Part shown: piece by piece, positions 21,480-32,075 of the stretch
Layout of the letters: every line of letters begins with the position of its first letter
Position numbering within the stretch: position 1 is the first letter of the stretch
Assembly (NCBI GenBank): GCA_963969495.1
Contig: OZ018318.1
Location: forward strand, 96,439,413 to 96,503,412
Source of the DNA: Ceratothoa steindachneri
Taxonomy: Eukaryota; Arthropoda; Malacostraca; Isopoda; Cymothoidae
Direction of reading: 5' to 3'
DNA length: 64,000 nucleotides
Program-made: the position numbers and the translations under genes
The notes under the pieces: generated by a model
Seen by the model: the letters and a program-made list of their open reading frames with translations, nothing else
Told to the model about the DNA's origin: nothing
The model's database searches: none

Positions 21480-23105
21480 TCATGGTGGAATTTCCCCCAA
21501 AATATTTTGCTATCAATACAAAGATACACTACACATTTTAGGCAAAATATGTATGTGAAACAAAAGCATCCTGGTAATTTGCAATGAACCCTAGTTTCTC
21601 TAAATACAGCAAAATGGTCTACTGTGTCACACTTAATGTCTTTCTCTGGAATAGGCTTTGTGTTATGATCGGTTCGCTTTTTATTTTTACGCTATATGTC
21701 CACTTTCGATGTTTTCTTTGTTGTTCTACTTAACTGTCTCTACACAGCGTAATTGTGATGGAAACAAAAGCATCCTGGTAATTTGCAATGAACCCTAGTT
21801 TCTCTACATACCGCAAAATGTTCTACTGTGTCACACTTAATGTCTTTCTCTGGAATAGGCTTTGTGTTATGATCGGTTCGCCTTTTATTTTTACGCTATA
21901 TGTCCACTTTCGATGTTTTCTTTGTTGTTCTACTTAACTGTCTCTACACAGCGTAATTGTGATGGAATGTTAGAATTCTAGAAGGGTAAGTGGGTTATTT
22001 TTTGGTGGAGTAATTAATGAATAATGCATTCCATAAAGGAGCCAGGATGTAACAACGGTCATATCAAGAAAGTGGAAAAAATTCGATAGTTATATTTTTT
22101 ATCTAACTTTAATTCTTTATAATCCTATTAGTGAGTTTAGCAAATCCACACCTCTCACAAATTTCAAATAAGTTTTCACTGCCTGCGGACAAGCTATGAC
22201 TATTCTACTTTGGCTTTTTTATCAAATCTTCTTGCTGTGTGCATAGTCTTTGCAGATTCAGATGTTGTAAGAAACAAGACAGACTTCGTATCAAATCATA
22301 TTATTTTTTCTTATTGAAATATTATCAAGGTTTGCTTCTTTCTCATAATAACTTCCCCTGCCTTTGCTTTTAATTCTTTATCAGAACTGATAGGGCAGCC
22401 ACGTAACCTATTTGCTCGAACAGTCCCAAAACTGTGTATTTTAAGATTTGCCATAACACATATGCTAGAGGAAAGGATGAAAGATAATTATCAAAATATA
22501 AGCGAAAATCTTTGTCTTCAGGAATGCTTCCAGCTAACCTAAGCACTAAATTTCCAGTAGCACCCAACTCTACACGATTTTCTGGGGGAATAACATTTCC
22601 TGAATAAAGTTTAGTCATATACAATATGATTGTTGTTTAAAAAGTATGAAAACACTTTAGCCATATGTATGCAGCTTCTTTGGCATATAATGTTTTAAAG
22701 ATGATTCCCCTTAAATGGTATCTTCTGCTCATTTATACAAAGTACTTGGTTCATTGGAATCCCTGTAAGTTTTTCTCGTAAATAAGATAAAAGAGGCATC
22801 ACTTTGAAAAGTTTATAATATTTATTACCTCCTTCGTGACCCATTCGGCTATTATCACTGAAATAAATGCAGCATTTAATCTGTTCAATTCAAACCTTGC
22901 TCATTATATAATCTATTTGTTCAATATTAAGACTCTGGGACCAGTATAATCTTGTTCGAAGTAAAGGGATAATTGACATATTCAAAACAACTGCAAGAAA
23001 TGATTTAAGCTCTTGTGAGGTTAATTCAACTGGCCATGATGGACCTTTCTGGATAGAATACATAATAGAATGATCTAGAATATGCCACATGGAGACTTCA
23101 TCAAA
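21480..23105 (-). pseudogene. PGBD-type piggyBac transposase relic, second family
   Basis: It reads leftwards on the minus strand. 'MWHILDHSIMYS' and 'WPVELTSQELKSFLAVVLNM' (23,090-22,980) with 'IIPLLRTRLYWS' match the early DDE_Tnp_1_7 region. 'PPENRVELGATGNLVLRLAG' (22,590-22,530) and 'FRLYFDNYLSSFPLAYVL' (22,510-22,450) carry the YFDN catalytic block. Far downstream, 'VDHFAVFRETRVHCKL' and 'CLKCVVYLC' (about 21,640-21,500) form the Cys-rich C-terminal zinc motif. Stops and frameshifts separate the pieces, and the region 21,970-22,290 is unreadable. No TTAA-flanked termini were identified. Confidence 0.75.
21557..21964. repeat. 204-bp tandem duplication
   Basis: 21,557-21,760 and 21,761-21,964 are almost identical, with about four substitutions. 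The period is a multiple of three. It duplicates the part of the PGBD relic encoding the C-terminal 'DTVDHFAVF' region. It must be much younger than the decay of the transposase. Confidence 0.95.
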
Positions 23106-24134
23106 AAACCTCCTAAAATACTTGCAAGGTGATGAAATTAAGTCACATCCAGGCAGCTCATCATGCGCTTCAGGTGAAGAGAATGGAGAATTATTATTTC
23201 GTAAACGGAAGCTTCAGGGGCATTATCTGAATTAAAACAATAGAATATATAAATTATATCATAAAAATATACTTGATTCCTCATTAAAACATTAATATGT
23301 ATTAGAGATGTAGAGAGATATAGCCTAAAAAATATTACTCTGTTGCAGCAGGCAGTATTTGAGGTCATATTGATTTCAGGCTAGTAAAATCATGAATATT
23401 CCAATATTCCAGAGTGTAGCAGAATGAGGTCAAATGGCGACCACGTACCCTTCTGTACCAACGTGGATCCAGAGATCACCGCATGGAGCTGTTGAAGCCT
23501 GTCTGAAGCCGGGCAAGGAGGTGGCCTACGAAGTTATTACACGCCCCAGCTGTATTTGCTCAGGGATCGATTTCATCGTCACCCACGGCCACCTCTCTGC
23601 AAACATTCTGATCTTCAGCCCGAAGATTAAAGTCTGCTGGACATTCCAACCAACATTATCACAACTCCTTTTCGGCAACGAGCACGAAAGGTAATCGTAA
23701 CCGTTGTCGTCTGCATATTGATCTTCAACCTAGCTTACCCCATTGCTTCATTATTTGTGTAAACGCCCCGGTTTAAAATCGCCCTTTAAATTACCAAACT
23801 GAATCTGACCTCTTTAATCCCTTAATTAACCTACATGTATCTCGTGTGGACCTTTAACCCCGTCTGGGTGACCATTCCCTTTAAACCAAATATTTGTGTA
23901 AATATAAATATCATTTTTGTTGTCAGTAAAGATATATGTTCGTCATTGTCTTTCTTTTGCCACCCCAAAGCGTACCAGCTACCTGTTTATCTTTGGCCAA
24001 CTTACACGCTGAAATATTTGTTTTAAAAGAACCCCGCAAAGTTAATAATATACCATCCCCACTGGACTCCTAACAATTTTTCCTTCACTGACGGTCTTCA
24101 AACAAATCTAGCTCCAAACCCCAAAGTACCTACT

Positions 24135-24136
<2 letters not shown>
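23106..24136. other. unclassified; GC-richer repeat-like unit 23,430-24,130
   Basis: 23,430-24,130 is less AT-rich and more even in composition than its flanks and runs directly into a TA tract and a long palindrome. It has only short open frames, up to 86 codons at 23,434-23,694, with no recognised domain. It may be the terminal or UTR part of the element that also contributed the palindrome. Nothing is recognised in 23,106-23,430. Confidence 0.4.

Positions 24137-24187
<51 letters not shown>
24137..24187. repeat. (TA)n microsatellite, 51 bp
   Basis: A pure TA tract abutting the left arm of the 45-bp palindrome. Confidence 0.97.
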
Positions 24188-24189
<2 letters not shown>

Positions 24190-24192
<3 letters not shown>

Positions 24193-24309
24193 AGAATGGA
24201 TGGGGAGAAAGAAAAGTCCAGACACTGCACAGAGCTCTTTATTGACGTTTCGCCTCTTGGCTTCCTCTGTGCAGTGTCTGGACTTTTCTTTCTCCCCATC
24301 CATTCTCAC
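24190..24309 (-). repeat. perfect 45-bp inverted repeat with hammerhead-like loop
   Basis: 24,190-24,234 is the exact reverse complement of 24,265-24,309, with a 30-nt loop. On the minus strand the loop and inner arm read CAGAGGA (24,269-24,263), then A, then GCC-AAGA-GGC (a perfect 3-bp stem with a 4-nt loop), then GAAACGTC (24,251-24,244). This is the order of a minimal hammerhead of Penelope terminal repeats (CUGANGA, stem II, GAAA, tiny stem III, GUC). The U of the CUGANGA box is A here. The 45-bp arms occupy the position of stem I. TA tracts flank both sides, and a PLE relic lies about 1 kb away on the same strand. Confidence 0.6.
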
Positions 24310-24331
24310 CTATACGTCGAGTCTTTCATGC

Positions 24332-24420
<89 letters not shown>
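24332..24420. repeat. (TA)n microsatellite, 89 bp, one interruption
   Basis: A TA tract with a single C near 24,347, right of the palindrome. Confidence 0.97.
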
Positions 24421-24423
<3 letters not shown>

Positions 24424-24509
24424 AGAGATGGAGAGAGAGAGTCTGGCCATTATACGACATACCGGCATTAAATAAATATCAATGAAATTTATATCCTAGA
24501 GTTACTATC

Positions 24510-24510
<1 letters not shown>

Positions 24511-24576
<66 letters not shown>
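24511..24576. repeat. (TA)n microsatellite, 66 bp, one interruption
   Basis: The third TA tract of this cluster, with a G near 24,526. Confidence 0.97.
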
Positions 24577-24579
<3 letters not shown>

Positions 24580-25302
24580 AAATGTCATTCTTATTATTAG
24601 TGAATTTCGCCCATTTTACCTAAAGTATTTCCTAGTTCCAAATCAAAATATAAAAAAGTTATAACTGGATCACTGTCATCATCATTATATGTCTGAGAAT
24701 GATGACTGGGTTCTGTAAAGGGTTTAATTCATCTTCAGGATCGCAATTGGATAATCTTTCATCATTACTTTTACCTTATTCTACTGTGCTTCTTCCATAG
24801 ACATAAAATGCATCCATAGCTGAAATATAGCTAATAAATATATATATGATTAAATTGTTATTCTCAGTAAACTTATTATCAGGTCAGAAATTCTGTTAAC
24901 TTAGAAGTTGAAATATTTTCCTAGGGAAGGTGCGTTAAAAAGTTTTAAAGGCTAAAGTAATGGAATTTCATTAAACTAGAAAAATTAAGACAGGTAAAAA
25001 TATAAAACTCCCAAATTATGAAGAAAAGTAACATTATAAAAAGACAATTAAGATATTATTAAGAATCTAATATGCTAAAGTAAAAGATCCTTAATGTCAA
25101 AAATTAGGATATAAAATACAAAAAGTTAAGAAAACTAAAAAAACACTAGAATAAATTTAAACTTGCAATATTAAAAATAATCAAGTTAAGACCATGGAGA
25201 TAAATCAAAAGGTAAAAAATTACTCAGGGATTTAAAAGGCAAGTGTATCAAAGTATCAATCTAATGTAACCACTAATGAAAGGAAAGAAACAAAAAACAA
25301 GT
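24577..25302. other. non-coding, probably PLE 3' region
   Basis: A-rich on the plus strand. Near 24,730-24,740 the minus strand reads cgatcctgaagatga, resembling the first box of the hammerhead motif at 1,521, but no GAAAC box follows in register. It lies downstream of the minus-strand PLE relic, so it is probably that element's 3' UTR. Confidence 0.4.
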
Positions 25303-26290
25303 TCAGGTGAAATCACAAAGGGTAGAAATTCTAATGAGTTGCTTGAAAAAGGATAGGATTTTGATTGGTTGGTTCCTGAATAAGAGAAAGTTGGTTGGTT
25401 GTTGAGTGAGGTATTTATAATTAAGAATTTGAAGGGTAGCAGCGGTATTATCTATGTTAAATGTTGGAGATTTTCTCTCTATCAGTAAGGATTCCAAAAT
25501 TCTTAGACTATATTCATTGTTATTGCGACCAATTATTTTAAAATTATTTATGGAACATTCTGTCTTGCATTGTATAATATGATTTCTAATTACAGAAGCC
25601 TCCTTCATATACAAATATTTTGCAGTACGATGGCTTTTTCCCATGTGAAAACGAAACCTCTCTTTCAATGAGCGAACCCTAGTACCAATATAGCTTCCTT
25701 GCAATCAATTAGAAGTAAAAGCGTAAACAACACGGTTGCTGATTTCAAGAGAAAGTTTGTCTTTTGACGGCAAGAAACTTCCCATGGAAAGGGATTTTGA
25801 AGTTGGTACGAAAGAAGTATTTTTGGAGTAATTTGTTGCATTTTCTAGTGAATGATGGATTGAATAGGCCCATTTTAGGCACCACAAATTTTTACTATTT
25901 TGGGGAAGATCATATAAGAGAAAGGATGGAGAGTAAATTCTGGTTAGAAAATTATTGATTAATTTGTCAACCAAAGATAGGGGGTAACAATTATTAAAAT
26001 AATACTTTAAAGTCTGTAATTCATTGTGCATTAGGGAATAATTGGAGTAGAGATCGTAACATCTATATATTAGAGATTTTATTGAACTGAGTTTATGTGA
26101 CAAGTCACAATGGCTGGAAAAATTGATTCCTAGGTCACTAAAGGTAGGCTTTCTCTATATTGAGGTAGTTAGTTTGGCGGTTTTTTCTATAATGACGTCT
26201 AGAAAAGGAAGTTGATTGTTACTCTCTAATTCAATGGTATATTTAATGTTGGGATGATAAGAGTTTATAAAAAAATCTAACATTCATAAA
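25303..26290 (-). pseudogene. Penelope-like retroelement: RT C-terminus, linker and GIY-YIG domain
   Basis: '[14 protein letters not shown]' (about 26,222-26,180) is the LPFLDV motif of PLE reverse transcriptases. 'RKPTFSDLGINFSSHC' and 'SHKLSSIKSLIYRCYDLYSN' (26,150-26,045) are the conserved thumb-side helices. 'FLPSKDKLSLEISNRVVYAF' leads into the endonuclease. An in-frame stop lies at about 25,705, just before 'GSYIGTRVRSLKERFRFHMG' (GIY-YIG, here SYIG), 'IRNHIIQCKT' and 'LRILESLLIERKSPTFN'. One more stop lies near 26,165. The RT palm with catalytic Asp residues is missing or unrecognisable upstream. It is dead, but the best-preserved PLE in the window. Confidence 0.85.
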
Positions 26291-27907
26291 TATTTTTCTA
26301 TAGTAAAATGCACTACTGCCTATCCCAACCTAATGTGAACTAATTTATCCTAAAAAACACTGACTTCAAATCAAAATCTATATTCTAAATCATATATAAT
26401 ATTTTCAGTAAACTGCACATCAGAGTCTTGACACCAAGTGTAGACTGCATCATTAAAGCGCCACGTTTATAGTATATACCATAGTATCAAATTTCCATTG
26501 CAGAGAATCGACCCTTACATTATAGCCATACTCCGAAGCGTGGATGACGCAATACTCAAATATATCACGCTTGAATAAAGCTTTCTTACATTAATAACTT
26601 TTAACTAAGAATATTATTATTTGTTTTGTTTTATATAATAACATATATTTAACAATATAAATATGTAAACATTCCTGTAGTTAAATGGACCACTAAAATA
26701 CACGTTAGATATAGAAAGGGTAACTGTGCAGATGAGAAGTTTCTTTACACTGAATGTAGGAAAATCATACTCGCAAATCTTTTGCGTGTAGGAATTGCTA
26801 ATTAGATAAATAAAATGTTTGAAACGTTACAAATCTGTAGATATTGACATCTAAGAAAGTTTATTTTATTTCCTGATCTTAATTGCTTGAATTTGGAGCG
26901 CTACAGATTTGGTACAAATGTCCATATATGGTCTGTATAATAATGACTAAATAGTATATGCAAAACATCCATTAAATGTAATTGCAATTAACTTATATGT
27001 ATGCAAAATTAGCATCCAACTGTTTAACTGCTGCACGCAAAGATTTAGCAAAACATCAGTGTAGCTCGCTGTTTAAAATTTTACGCCATCGCTGTAGTAG
27101 CAACTGACTGTAAACGAACGCATTGAGATTTATGCCCTGAGAAAGATATGATTAGGGAAAATGTAGTACTCGATGCTGAACACTCTAGAGACCATCAAAT
27201 GGGCCGAAAGCTGGCTGTACAGAACCGTAGGCACTTCATCCTTAGTCTTGAGCTCGTCATACTGCCGTTTGAATTTGTTAGCCCAGGAACGCATATTTTC
27301 TATAAGTTTAATATAAAATTTATATTATTTTTATTGCCGAATGTAAATTAAACGTAACCGTTCTCAGTTGATGATTAATATTCTACCCACTTTGTAATCA
27401 ACAAGTAAATGAATGAAGGAAGGAGACCTACTTCATTGTTTCCCCCAAATGTCTGGAATAAGGTAAGTTATTGTCTATACATTGCTGTATATGGAACTTC
27501 TTATAGTGAGTGATAGTAAAAATGACGCATAAAGAGTTGTTTTAATGTGGAAAATTATTGATTTGAGAGGAAACCACATTCTGTCACTTTTATTATAAGT
27601 TAAAATATGATGCATATTTAAATGGGCTCTATGGAGCTCAATCAGGACATTGCAGCTTAAGGGGAATAATTTAATAAAATACTTATTCACTCTGCAATAC
27701 TTATGCTACTTTATTTTGATTATATGATATATTCTTAACCCAGGTGGTCATGATGTATATGAATATATATTTAGGATCCTAAAAAAATGTATGTTATTAA
27801 TGTATATATTATTTGGGTGTTTTTTCAATAATACAATGTAATCTCTGGAAAAACACCTGATCCTTTTTCTCGCTTTCCTTCTTATGGACATGTGTTTTCT
27901 CTTTCAG
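26291..27907. other. no gene recognised
   Basis: 26,291-26,530 may hold unreadable PLE RT sequence on the minus strand. Beyond that the DNA is AT-rich with short chance frames. A pyrimidine-rich 'tgttttctctttcag' at 27,893-27,907 is a good 3' splice-acceptor shape directly before the PGBD relic. Confidence 0.45.
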
Positions 27908-28800
27908 TTATCTACGAGATGTTAAAGAGGCAGTCAACTACGTGTTTCCATTACCAAACAAAGAAAATGGCACATGCATCGAAATTAGTTTGGAGCCTGC
28001 AGAAAATAGGGAAGAATTTGATATAGACGAGGCTAGTGAGGATATAACTGTTGTGGAGTAAAAGAATTTCCGATTGCTGTGATCAAAACTTCTCCTCCCC
28101 CCTGCCCGTATAAATCTGACAAACCGAAACAGTCACACTGAGCTTTTTACTATATGGGAAGAACCAATTTTTAAAGAGCAGGAATGATAAGATGTTTAAG
28201 ATTCGCACACCCTTTGAACATTTTAACAAGCTCTTCATGGATATCGCTCAACCACATCCTATGAGATGAAACCCTAATGTGGGTGACATGGATTCAAATT
28301 ATTCAGTAGAGGAAAGCTCGTGAGATCTGGCTACATGTTTTGGTGCTTATGATCGCATGAAGGACAGTTAATGGATTTCCGCTTGTATGAATGAAAAGAC
28401 TAGGTTTGATGAAGAAATCCCTGTGGAGGAATCTGTCGTCCATAATTTGGGCAAAGGAACAGTACCTATTGTATATTTTGACAACGTGTTAACAACAATG
28501 CCTCTTCTCTATAATTTCCAGGAAGTTAATATTAGTCTGACAGGTAAAATTTTTAAGGACTGAGTCAAGGATGACCGAGTGTCAGAGATCAAGAAAAAAG
28601 AGAAAGGGGAGACAGAGCTGTCTCAGAAAAATGAAAAGAACATTGCTATATGTGCATGGAATGAAAACAGCGATGTTAGGGTGGCAACAAACAAAAGGGA
28701 CAGTACATCTTTCTCAATGAGCAAATGCAGACAGTAGTCAAAAAAGAAGAAAGAAGTGGTAATAATCCCTTAGCTTGTGGAGGTCGAACCAAATAAAACA
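27908..28800 (+). pseudogene. PGBD-type piggyBac transposase relic, third copy, internally deleted
   Basis: The first open piece (27,909-28,061) reads 'YLRDVKEAVNYVFPLPNK', then 'ENREEFDIDEASED', the acidic N-terminus of PGBD proteins, and ends in TAA. 'RIRTPFEHFNKLFMDI' (28,204-28,250) is the start of the conserved domain. The sequence then jumps to late positions: 'GTVPIVYFDNVLTTMPLLYN' (28,460-28,520) has the YFDN catalytic block. 'SEIKKKEKGETELSQ', 'ICAWNENSDVRVATNK' and 'SKKKKEVV' follow the family order. The middle of the catalytic domain is deleted, and several stops remain. The first piece starts right after a splice-acceptor-like sequence, so it could once have been an exon. Confidence 0.8.
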
Positions 28801-28856
28801 TTCGAATGAAAAATTTAACCAGTTAACACATTGAACGTTATACAAGGGAAGACAAC

Positions 28857-29112
28857 CTTCTCGCTTTGTGTTATTTCTCTTTCGAAAATGGAAGGATGGA
28901 CTTCCCACTTTGTATTAATCTCTTTCGGAAATGGAAAGATTAACTTCGCGCTTTGTATTATTTCTCTTTCGTAAATGGGAAGATGGACTTCCCGCTTTGT
29001 ATTAATCTCTTTTGTAAATCGGAAGATGGACTTCACGCTTTGTATTCTATCTTTTTTAAATGGAAAGTTAAACTCCTCAGTATGCAGTATTTTCTCTTGT
29101 AAATAAAGGAAC
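28857..29112. repeat. minisatellite, 43/44-bp units in an 87-bp dimer
   Basis: The units start 'cttc(c/t)cgctttgtatta'. They begin at 28,857 (44 bp), 28,901 (43), 28,944 (44), 28,988 (43), 29,031 (42) and a degenerate one at 29,073. Units 1 and 3 carry 'attatttctctttcg', while units 2 and 4 carry 'attaatctctt', giving an 87-bp higher-order repeat. Because 87 is 29 codons, the minus strand stays open across it for about 133 codons, which I consider a by-product. Confidence 0.93.
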
Positions 29113-31489
29113 GGAAATCCCAGTGTACTCGGTCGGTGAAGGAGTTTACCGAAACCGTTGCCTCCCGTGCCGGGTAGTGAGGTAAAGGGGCAATGTGATT
29201 TACCTTTTTGGAGCACAAACCGTGCGAGTCACAGAAAGTGACATTGTTGAGTTGATGATTCTTAGAGTATCTGTTATTCTCCTTGTAAGACTTCGTAGGG
29301 AAGAGTTAACGCCATCGATGTCGGTTTCCCAAACCTTTACCTCCTAACCGAGAATATACGAAGTAGTCTTCCCCTTTCCGGATCTCTTCTTACGGAACTC
29401 TGCGTCCGTGAGAACAACGAAAGTGTCGGTTGAGAATTGGGCAATGTCGCGGAAGAGAGCGTGTTTTACCCGATCTTCAGGTATGTCAGCCACGTAGTCC
29501 TATTTTTATTGTCCGGCCAAATGAGAACCTCTAGAAAATTAATGCAGACATAGTTTGAGACCATAAGCAACTGATGTAATTTAAAGTCTAAAAGTTAAGA
29601 TCAGAGACATGAAAATAAAATAAAAATATAAATGAAGCATAATTCATGAGAACTTTAGTAATTTATGGTTATTTCAACGTGTTGTCCAGCAAAGCGCTTG
29701 CAGTTCTTATGTTAATTCTTTTGTGAAGTTTCAATGAATCCTTTCCAGGAAATTTTATTTTTAAATCAACTTCCTTGCCTTACCAGTTTCAACAAAATCC
29801 GTGTGCTATCAGAGGTGTGTAGATCTTGATACATTGTATTCATTAGTATTTCTTTACTTCTCCTTCCTTTAGTAATTCTTTCGAAGCTAAATGATTTGAG
29901 CGTTCTTTGGCTATGACATATTTCTTTTTACTCAAATTTATTTAATAAAATATTTAGTTTGAGAAAGACATAAGGGAGGTTTATTTTAAAATATTGAAAC
30001 GCTTCACATTGGTTTTATGTAGGAACTTTTTCACTTAGGGTTGAATTGCAATCTTTAATCTGAATATTAGGATAATGAATTTTAATGTAAGGCTTCAATT
30101 AAATTAATATTTACAAAGTGAAGACAGAAAATAAATATGATTTTAAACACATGAGATAATTAATCATGAAAAATGATTGGTGATTGAAAGATTTACATTG
30201 AAGTTATGTCTAGAAAAGAGAAGCATAAAACTGCCAGAGCAGCAATTTGATGTTGTGGCAGTCTATATCTTGGAATTCAGAGCCACGAAAAAATAACCCC
30301 ATGCGTAAAATATTGAGAAGTCAATGTAAAAATTTAACATCATTTGACAGGGCTTCGAATTTTTTACCAAAATAACCCAAGGTTTTTGAAACTGGCTGCC
30401 GAATAAATGGGACAGTAAATGTCAGAAAGAAAATATTTATCGACAGTCGTATTTGCATTTTCTCACTTCTCCAAAGAAATACGAAGGCGTTAGAGAGAAG
30501 ACAATTTGACCTCTGAGTAAGCCCATACGATAAAAGTATCAAATATATACAAAGAGAATATAAATTGGAGCCAAATTTCTGCCAAAAGAATAAAAAGAAA
30601 AGTGCAATGTGTAATACGTTATAACAAAAACGCTTCCTTGAAAAAAGCCCTAAGATGCCGCTTTCAAAATATACAGTACGTGTCATTTAGAAAAATAAAA
30701 TGATACTGCCATTTCTTATATTAGTGTATCAAGCGTGCACCTATTAGATTAAAAATACTTTCTTTAGCCCTATACTTCTATACTTACAGTATATTTTAAA
30801 ATTATATTATATTTGGTTCTCTCCTTTTTAAATTTACTGTATAAAAAGGTTTAGAAGGAAAAGGGGATTGTATGAATGTGACGATGAATTGCTGACTTAA
30901 GTGGCACAGAATGGAGGTCTAAACAGAGAGAAGCAAGAAACGAAGGAAATATAAGAAAGTAATAGTGAAAAGTTAAAGATTTAAAGAGAGCTGCTAGTTT
31001 GTACCTCTTCAAAGGTTAATCAGTTGTAGTTAGGTGTTTTACGGATTCGCCAGAGAAAGTCGAAGATGGAGAACAGATATTAAGATTCAAACTAAACCCT
31101 CACTAAGGTAAGAACAGGATCGTCAATACTTTTTCATTCTACTTACAACTCCTTTAGAAAAGTTAATAATAAAATTATGAGACTACTGCTAGAAATTCTT
31201 ACGGTTATAATGCAATTTGGCAGATAATATATGTTAAATTGGGAATTGCTAAAAAGGATTTAGTCTTTGAGATTAAATTGTCTGTGTGCAGCACTTAATT
31301 TATGTAAACATTTGATGCGACAGCAATCTTTAGCTGCCATACAAATCACATCTGCACAAACAATGGATCTCTCATAGGAAAACCGATTTATTCTCGGAGT
31401 TTTACTGGGGTCTGTGCAGACAAGCCCTGACATAACGTATTTAAGCAAAAATGTGTTTTCATAATAAAAATAAAATCATTTGTGCATAT
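29113..31489. other. no gene recognised
   Basis: 29,130-29,500 is GC-richer, with no domain. A 121-codon minus-strand frame at 30,321-30,686 gives a Phe/Leu-rich, hydrophobic product without homology I know and is probably chance. The rest is AT-rich. Confidence 0.45.
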
Positions 31490-32075
31490 CTATACAAAGA
31501 TTTCTTTAATAAAAGTAACAATAATAATTTTTTTCTCTTCATGCATTCCTCTAATAATAATATATATATGTTTTTTCATGGATTTCTTTAACATTACAAA
31601 CATTATAATGCTAATAAAAATCTTGTTTATGTTTATTATGAGTTTCCTTTAATAATAACATCATAATTAAATTTGTGCTTGTCTGATTATAGATTTTTTA
31701 CTACTAATAAAAATTATACGAAAAAACGCTTTGTTACTCTAAGTCAAATATCAAAATATAACTCAGATAATAATAAACGGAAAAACTCTTTCACTCACTT
31801 CCCACATTTATTTTCAATTAATTCCATTAATGCTTTTGATAATAATATTAGAATTTCACGCAGGTTCTGAGTTTCCCTTACTAATATTAATTAATTTTGT
31901 TGATGAAAAGTAATACTTAATATAACAATCAGTATATTATTACCATTATTTAATATTATTAAAAGAACCTAGAAACGGAGAAACACAACTTTATTATTAT
32001 CCTATTTATTAAAGGAACATTAGAACTACCATGATAAGTTTTACTATTATTAAAGAAATCCATGAAGGTATGTAT
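31490..32075. repeat. degenerate AT-rich repeat cluster with direct then inverted copies
   Basis: A loose motif, g(a/t)tttc(c/t)tttaataata, recurs in direct orientation near 31,500, 31,544, 31,582, 31,642 and 31,872. It appears inverted near 31,955, 32,002 and 32,041 (attattaaaagaac type). Divergence is high, so this is a weak call. Confidence 0.4.

Noticed and set aside
24108..24471. Open frames of 60-93 codons on both strands around the palindrome
   Set aside because: They arise from TA tracts plus the inverted repeat (the same peptide appears on both strands); not genes.
27150..27260. Weak hammerhead-like string (gggccgaaagc) near 27,200
   Set aside because: No CUGANGA box at the required position and GAAAG instead of GAAAC.
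28815..29216. 133-codon minus-strand protein with repeated peptide
   Set aside because: The frame is open because the minisatellite dimer is 87 bp; no domain. Mentioned only as a finding.
30321..30686. 121-codon minus-strand frame, hydrophobic
   Set aside because: No start context, motif or repeat link; AT-rich DNA gives Phe/Leu-rich chance frames.
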